In this document: positions 60,061-64,000 of the stretch, piece after piece | How the letters are laid out: every line of letters begins with the position of its first letter | Numbering within the stretch: position 1 is the stretch's first letter | Source of the DNA: Planotetraspora mira | GTDB lineage: Bacteria > Actinomycetota > Actinomycetes > Streptosporangiales > Streptosporangiaceae | Assembly (NCBI RefSeq): GCF_016863275.1 | Contig: NZ_BOOO01000040.1 | Span: 113,883-177,882 of the forward strand | Direction: 5' to 3' | DNA length: 64,000 nucleotides | Program-made: the position numbers and the translations under genes | The notes under the pieces: model-generated | The model's input: only the letters and a program-made list of their open reading frames with translations | Databases searched by the model: none | What the model was told of the DNA's origin: nothing

Positions 60061-61083
60061 TCACAAGCTCGTATCGGTCCTCGGTGGTGCGGTTGAGCCA
60101 CGGACCATCAAGCGGGTTGGGAGCAGTATTTGATCGGGCCCCTCCCACTCACCGGTCACCAGCCCTTTCAGCATGCGCGCGGCCTCGTACCCGAGTCGGT
60201 ACATCGACTGGTCCACCGTGGTCAGCCCCGGCTCGGCCGACACGGCCTCCGGAATGTTGTCGAAACCGGCCACCGACAGGTCGCCAGGAACGCTGAGTCC
60301 CAACTCCTTCGCGACCTCCAGAGCCTTCAGGGCCATCCCGTCGCTCGCCGCGAAGATCGCCGTCGGGCGGTCCGCCCTATCCAGCAACGCCCGCGCCAGC
60401 GGGACCGCGGAGTCGGGATTGAAGTCGCCTCTGCCGATCAACGTCGGATCGACCGGAACACCGGCCGCGGCCAGCGCCCTCCGGTACCCCTCCTCGCGCG
60501 ACCATGCGGCTGCGAGGCTGGAACGGCCCGCGATGAATCCGATGCGCCGATGCCCCAGGCCCAGTAGGTGCTCAACCATTGTGGTGGCACCCACTAAGTT
60601 GTCCGCCGTCACCGACGGCACCGTCGAGTCCCGCACCGGATCGATGACCACGACCGGAGTGTTGCTCCGCACCTCGCCCCAAGGCGTCACCACAATGCAC
60701 CCGTCCGTGAGGGTGCCGGACAAGCGGGCCAGATGACGCTGCTCCCAGCCCTCCGCGTACGTCCCGTAGAGATCGCTGTTGGCGTAGACGATCAGGTCTA
60801 AGCCCGATTGACTCAACGCCTCCATCACGCCTTTGAGCACCTCGGCGGTATAGGAATGGAAGCTGTGGGTCACCAGACCCAGGACATTGGTGCGGCTGCG
60901 TCGCAGGCTCGTCGCCCCCAGACTCGACTCGTAGCCGAGCCGCTCGATGGCCGAACGCACCTGCGCGATGGTGCGGGCGCTGACCCCGTAACGCCTGTTG
61001 ACCACCCGCGACACAGTCGCGGTGGAGACGCCCGCCAGGCGCGCCACATCACTCATCGTCACCGGCGCAGCGCCGTCGGCCAT
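60061..61083 (-). CDS. LacI-family transcriptional regulator (locus C)
   Basis: A 340-residue repressor from ATG 61083 (GGAGAG 7 nt upstream; a TTG at 61104 is less likely). HTH VTMSDVARLAGVSTATVSRVVN, then a hinge and a sugar-binding domain (MEALSQSGLDLIVYANSD; HRRIGFIAGRSSLAAAW; LSVAGFDNIPEAVSAEPGLTTV). The HTH resembles that of the LacI at 31397 and should bind a CG-centred palindrome such as that at 57628. First gene of locus C on the minus strand. Confidence 0.93.
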   Translation of the reverse strand: MADGAAPVTMSDVARLAGVSTATVSRVVNRRYGVSARTIAQVRSAIERLGYESSLGATSLRRSRTNVLGLVTHSFHSYTAEVLKGVMEALSQSGLDLIVYANSDLYGTYAEGWEQRHLARLSGTLTDGCIVVTPWGEVRSNTPVVVIDPVRDSTVPSVTADNLVGATTMVEHLLGLGHRRIGFIAGRSSLAAAWSREEGYRRALAAAGVPVDPTLIGRGDFNPDSAVPLARALLDRADRPTAIFAASDGMALKALEVAKELGLSVPGDLSVAGFDNIPEAVSAEPGLTTVDQSMYRLGYEAARMLKGLVTGEWEGPDQILLPTRLMVRGSTAPPRTDTSL

Positions 61084-61605
61084 GCCGCTCTCTCCATATT
61101 GCAATCGTTATCGATCACGTTTTCAGCGCTTAACGTAAGCGACATCTTTTACGAACACAAGACCCTTATCGGCCTCTCAGTACGCCGACCGGACGTCCTA
61201 AAAGGACATGCACAGAATGCGCTGCCAGGGGATATCCGCTGCCTGCGTTTCTCGACGCCGCGCCTCTACCAGCGGAACTTATACACCAATCCCGTGAACG
61301 CAACCCGGGGCTGCTCATGTCGTCGAGCAGGGAGAAGCCGTCGACCGTGTCCGCGGTGATAGTGGCGCGGTGAAGTCCCGGGTGGCTCTCCGGTGGGAAG
61401 GCGGCCTGCTCGGCGATCCGCGCGGCCTGCATGCCTACCTGCGAGTCACCTGTCCCCCAATTCGGTCCGGGCGGCGTTGATCTCATCATTGCCTGATCTT
61501 GAAGCGTGCATGGCGTTCAGCGTGGTGCGCTTCGACGGAGCTTTGCCGCGGCAGACGGTGGATGGCCCGCTAGCGGTACCGACAACGATCATTTCAGGAG
61601 AGAAA
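61084..61605. other. Intergenic region with possible LacI autoregulatory site and an unassigned frame
   Basis: ATCGTTATCGAT (61104-61115), a near-palindrome next to the LacI start, may be its own operator. A minus-strand frame (61166-61489) contains ARIAEQAAFPPESHP and ATITADTVDGFSLLDDM, which looks coding in character but matches no family I know; it is probably a fragment. No complete gene is seen. Confidence 0.35.
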
Positions 61606-61638
61606 CTGGTATACGAAATACGGTACTCGGTATACCAG
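61606..61638. promoter_or_regulatory. 9-bp inverted repeat before the truncated kinase gene
   Basis: CTGGTATAC (61606-61614) and GTATACCAG (61630-61638) are perfect arms with a 15-bp spacer; the right arm touches the AGGAG ribosome-binding site of the ATG at 61648. Typical of an operator for a self-regulating TetR- or GntR-type gene. Confidence 0.6.
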
Positions 61639-61647
61639 GAGCGCATC

Positions 61648-62331
61648 ATGAGTACTCTGTCTCGAGCGGCCATCTTGGACCGGCAGCAGCAGTTTGTCGC
61701 CGACGCATCCCACGAGCTGCGCACCCCGCTCGCCGGCCTCCGCGTGCAACTGGAGGACGGCAGGCTGCACCCCGAAGACACCGACATGCGCTCCCTCCTG
61801 GAAGGTGCCTTGCTGGACGTCGACCGGCTGGAGTCGATCATCACCGATCTGCTCCTGCTGGCCCGGGTAGGAGCGTCTGGAGTCACGGAGAAGATGCCTC
61901 TGTCGCTGTCCGAGCTGGCCCGCTGCGAGGTCTCCCAACGCACCGACCGGGTGCCGACCCGGATGCGGATCGACACGGGCGTGCTGGTCACCGTCGTGCG
62001 ATCCCAGATCGCCCGCCTACTCAAGAACCTCCTCGACAACGCTCAGCGACACAGCAGGAGAGTCGTGGAGGTCAGCGTGCGGCCCGTTGGGCGCTTCGCC
62101 GAACTGGCCGTCGAGGACGACGGAGCCGGCATCCCCGAATGTGACAGGGAGCGCGTCTTCGAGCGGTTCTCCAGACTGGACACCGCTCGCGGTCGCGACC
62201 ACGGCGGCACCGGCCTAGGCCTGGCCATCGCCCGCGCAATCGCCCGCGCCCATGAGGGCACCCTGAAGGCCAAGGAGTCCCACTTGGGCGGCGCGCTGTT
62301 CCTCCTTCGAATCCCCCTCGCGGAATCCTGA
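61648..62331 (+). CDS. Histidine kinase catalytic part, sensor lost (probable chimera)
   Basis: From ATG 61648 (AGGAG at good spacing) 227 residues. HisKA box SHELRTPLAGLR (His about residue 23), N-box LKNLLDNAQRHS, G1 DDGAGIPE, G2 GTGLGLAIARAI: the complete catalytic core of an EnvZ/OmpR-type kinase. All membrane and HAMP segments are missing. The first 11 residues (MSTLSRAAILD) are not kinase-like but resemble the first helix of TetR regulators, and a palindromic operator sits upstream, so the promoter and start may come from a TetR gene. No response regulator is adjacent. If expressed, it would be a soluble, unsensing kinase; it may well be a pseudogene. Confidence 0.6.
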   Translation: MSTLSRAAILDRQQQFVADASHELRTPLAGLRVQLEDGRLHPEDTDMRSLLEGALLDVDRLESIITDLLLLARVGASGVTEKMPLSLSELARCEVSQRTDRVPTRMRIDTGVLVTVVRSQIARLLKNLLDNAQRHSRRVVEVSVRPVGRFAELAVEDDGAGIPECDRERVFERFSRLDTARGRDHGGTGLGLAIARAIARAHEGTLKAKESHLGGALFLLRIPLAES

Positions 62332-62369
62332 GGCACCGGTACTGGCGGACCGCGCGGCTAAAGGTGGCA

Positions 62370-62403
62370 AAGAGCGCCCGCCGCCCCGGCAACGGGCGCT
62401 CTT
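62370..62403 (+). terminator. Hairpin terminator after the kinase fragment
   Basis: AAGAGCGCCCG (62370-62380) and CGGGCGCTCTT (62393-62403), 11-bp perfect arms with a 12-nt loop. It may also end transcripts of the tRNA region. Confidence 0.7.
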
Positions 62404-62431
62404 CGGCTCCCTCGCCCAACGAAGGGAACGG

Positions 62432-62457
62432 CAATCGGATCAGCCCTCTGAGCTGCG
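62432..62457. repeat. tRNA-flanking direct repeat, left copy
   Basis: CAATCGGATCAGCCCTCTGA followed by GCTGCG; the same sequence minus one C is at 63976-64000 (window end). Confidence 0.7.
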
Positions 62458-62499
62458 TCGGGACGACAGGAATTGAACCTGCGACCCCTTGACCCCCAG
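62458..62499 (-). tRNA. 3' fragment of tRNA-Pro (GGG), attachment-site copy
   Basis: On the minus strand CTGGGGGTCAAGGGGTCGCA continues to GGTTCAATTCCTGTCGTCCC and GA: anticodon loop with GGG, variable loop, T-arm (loop TTCAATT) and 3' acceptor strand of a tRNA-Pro. The 5' half is absent; upstream sequence (62500 onward) is unrelated. This is the piece that integrative elements carry as their attachment site when they use tRNA-Pro. Not a functional tRNA. Confidence 0.75.
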
Positions 62500-62514
62500 G
62501 AAGTGGGAGTAGGC

Positions 62515-62614
62515 GTTTTTCCAGCTCAACGGCCTTCAGGTAGCCATGCACGCCGTTTGGTGACGTGCAGGTTGTTCGGCTACGTGCATGACGTGTGGTC
62601 CCCGAAAGGTCCCC
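62515..62614. repeat. Dispersed ~100-bp repeat, copy 3, next to the tRNA fragment
   Basis: Starts CGTTTTTCCAGCTCAACGGC and ends CGAAAGGTCCCCAA; directly adjoins the tRNA-Pro fragment and matches 11165-11267 and 28061-28143. Its position suggests the repeat is the element-side flank of an attachment site. Confidence 0.75.
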
Positions 62615-62709
62615 AACTCGCCGTAATCATCGACGGGCCGAGCCTCTCGCACCGTGCCGGCATCTGCTAGCTTCGCGTCGACGTTGACGAGCGAGTCAGG
62701 AATCGACCA

Positions 62710-63816
62710 ATGTCTGATGAACGGTGGGACGTCGTCCCTGAGTCCGACGTCCTCACCCTGGCGGGCCTTGGAGCCCGGATCTACCGGATGCCGTTGGCAA
62801 GCTACGTGCTGGGCCCGGATGCATTCATCGTCATTGTCGAACCTGGTGACCGGCCCGACGGCACAGCCGTGCAGCATCGCGAACTTCTCAAGCTTGCGGG
62901 TCCGTTCCCGGACGAAGTCCACACGTACCTCTACAACGACCTCATGGGAACGGCTGGGCATCGGCCGGAAACCACACCAAGTGCGCTACATGGATTTGTG
63001 CGCGTCCGGGAGGGCTGCCAGCCGTTGGGTCCGCTCAAATACTGCGGCGGCAGCTACGACCCCACCGAGGAAAGGCTTATCGAGTACCAGATCCACCTCG
63101 AACAGGTGCTGCCGTTCGAGGTGCTCGACCGGGTACGGCCGCTTTTTCCTGCACCGCCCCCACCCCGGACAAGTTGGTTGGACCTGCTGCCGGATGACCC
63201 CGTCGCCGCGACCCACGAGTTCGTCACCGACTGGTACGCCGACGTGCCGACGGACGAGAGTCACGCAGAAGCGTCGCACATACCGATTCCCGCACCACTC
63301 GCCGCGTTCTATGCCACGGTGGCCGGACGCAAGGAGGTACTCGGCAGGCAAGATCCGCTGTTCCCGCTCCACAAGCTGCGCCTGGACAAGGATGGCTGGC
63401 TTGAATTCGGCGCCGAAAACCAGGGCGGCTTCGTTCTAGCCATCGATCCAACTGCGACCGACCCGGCAGTGTCGTATCGGTACTGGACAGACGAGCCGAT
63501 CATCGACCCCCATCCCCTGAGCACGTTCCTCCTACTCTTCGCGCTGTATGAAGCGTCGTTCGCCGGCCCTTACCTCGCTTTCGCCCACCTCACCACCGAG
63601 GAGGCGCAGCGGCTCACCTACGGACTCCGACGCGTACCTCTCCGAAACCGATGGGTCCCATCGACTGACACTGAGTTCCATGTGGGCAACGGCCTCGTCG
63701 TGCAGCTCACCCCACGTGAAGACAGCACCTGGTACGCATACACCAGCGCTCGACACCGTGCACACCTTGAGGCGCTACGCCACCTCGACATCCGATGGGG
63801 GATCTTTGAAGGGTGA
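62710..63816 (+). CDS. Orphan SUKH/SMI1-like immunity-type protein
   Basis: A 368-residue soluble protein. The second half (about 190-330) shows the SMI1/KNR4 (SUKH) look: IPAPLAAFYATVAGRKEVLG, then DGWLEFGAENQGGFVLAID and PLSTFLLLFALYEAS. The N-terminal 150 residues (ESDVLTLAGLGARIYRMPL) are not recognised. SUKH proteins usually neutralise nuclease or other toxins; no toxin gene is near. It lies between the tRNA attachment fragment and the second tRNA-flanking repeat, so it may be cargo of a small integrated segment. ATG 62710 follows a CAGGAA stretch. Confidence 0.6.
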   Translation: MSDERWDVVPESDVLTLAGLGARIYRMPLASYVLGPDAFIVIVEPGDRPDGTAVQHRELLKLAGPFPDEVHTYLYNDLMGTAGHRPETTPSALHGFVRVREGCQPLGPLKYCGGSYDPTEERLIEYQIHLEQVLPFEVLDRVRPLFPAPPPPRTSWLDLLPDDPVAATHEFVTDWYADVPTDESHAEASHIPIPAPLAAFYATVAGRKEVLGRQDPLFPLHKLRLDKDGWLEFGAENQGGFVLAIDPTATDPAVSYRYWTDEPIIDPHPLSTFLLLFALYEASFAGPYLAFAHLTTEEAQRLTYGLRRVPLRNRWVPSTDTEFHVGNGLVVQLTPREDSTWYAYTSARHRAHLEALRHLDIRWGIFEG

Positions 63817-63975
63817 CCGCCCGACCCACCGTGGTCTTTATGCCCTTTTCCAGTGCTAGTTCGTCAAGAATCACCACCCTAGACACCGCCACGCCTTGGC
63901 CGCCGGTCAAGCAGCACCATGAGGCCAGACACCAAATGATCGTTGTCCCCAAAACGCCGAAAGGGCCGACCCGAT
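63817..63975. other. Non-coding tail before the window end
   Basis: No gene seen. The stretch leads into the second copy of the tRNA-flanking repeat. Confidence 0.4.
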
Positions 63976-64000
63976 CAATCGGATCAGCCTCTGAGCTGCG
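63976..64000. repeat. tRNA-flanking direct repeat, right copy (cut by window end)
   Basis: CAATCGGATCAGCCTCTGAG followed by CTGCG. In the left copy this is followed immediately by the tRNA-Pro 3' end, so a tRNA-Pro sequence is expected just beyond the window. Confidence 0.65.

Noticed and set aside
4096..60061. Antibiotic biosynthesis cluster
   Set aside because: No PKS, NRPS, terpene or RiPP core genes; the oxidoreductases and pumps are in separate small regulator-linked units.
62458..62499. Complete tRNA-Pro gene
   Set aside because: Only the part from the anticodon loop to the 3' end is present; no D-arm or 5' acceptor strand upstream.

Overview
The window is high-GC DNA with GTG/ATG starts, leaderless promoters, NarL-type two-component pairs and many LacI-controlled sugar ABC operons. 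It is from an Actinomycetota chromosome, most likely a filamentous actinomycete of the Streptomyces/Streptosporangiales type; the genus is a guess. The whole window looks accessory: regulators, oxidoreductases, efflux pumps, gene fragments and three carbohydrate loci, with no core housekeeping cluster.

Left part (0-19 kb): the tail of a C45-type acyltransferase; small hypotheticals and a lipoprotein; a NarL-type sensor kinase/response regulator pair followed by a decapitated ABC ATPase and an intact permease; an MFS pump; a uridine-kinase remnant; a WxL-like secreted protein with a WxL-interacting-type partner; an immunity-like YrhB protein beside a dispersed repeat; a two-domain HTH-like regulator; and two divergent regulator/oxidoreductase modules (HxlR with an NAD(P)-binding protein; TetR with an NAD(P)-binding protein and an SDR).

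Middle part (19-31 kb): a DHA2-type MFS pump preceded by a leaderless mini-ORF; a second NarL-type pair; a MobC-like relaxosome remnant with large inverted repeats upstream; MerR/SDR and HxlR/quinone-oxidoreductase/DUF302 modules; a VOC protein; an MmyB-like regulator; an aldo/keto reductase.

Right part (31-62 kb) holds three sugar-uptake and degradation loci. Locus A (31.4-42.3 kb): two LacI regulators, a binding protein, two permeases, a GH127 beta-L-arabinofuranosidase-like enzyme and a large secreted clan GH-A enzyme with carbohydrate-binding modules. Locus B (43.7-53.5 kb) is a paralogous copy of A, rearranged: binding protein, two permeases, a GH63-like intracellular glycosidase and a LacI on the minus strand, with a second near-identical-HTH LacI and a secreted GH-A/CBM35 enzyme on the plus strand. 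A palindromic operator (TCGAATCGATTCGA and variants) lies before all four transcription units of B; the structural genes carry tandem doublets, the regulators single sites. Locus C (53.6-61.1 kb): binding protein, two permeases, a secreted double-module CE1 esterase (first module lacking its catalytic His) and a LacI. None of the three encodes an ABC ATPase, so they probably share an MsiK-type ATPase encoded elsewhere. The combined picture is secreted depolymerases and an esterase feeding oligosaccharides from plant arabinose-containing polymers into LacI-controlled importers; the exact substrates are inferred.

The right edge (62.4-64 kb) contains the 3' part of a tRNA-Pro gene used as an attachment site, a roughly 100-bp repeat also found at 11.2 and 28.1 kb, a SUKH-like orphan immunity protein, and the beginning of a second copy of the tRNA-flanking sequence cut by the window end. 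Many remnants (IS630 transposase, SulP/STAS, XRE tail, LacI pieces, a lipoprotein fragment, a TetR-start/kinase chimera) show a region of repeated insertion and deletion.
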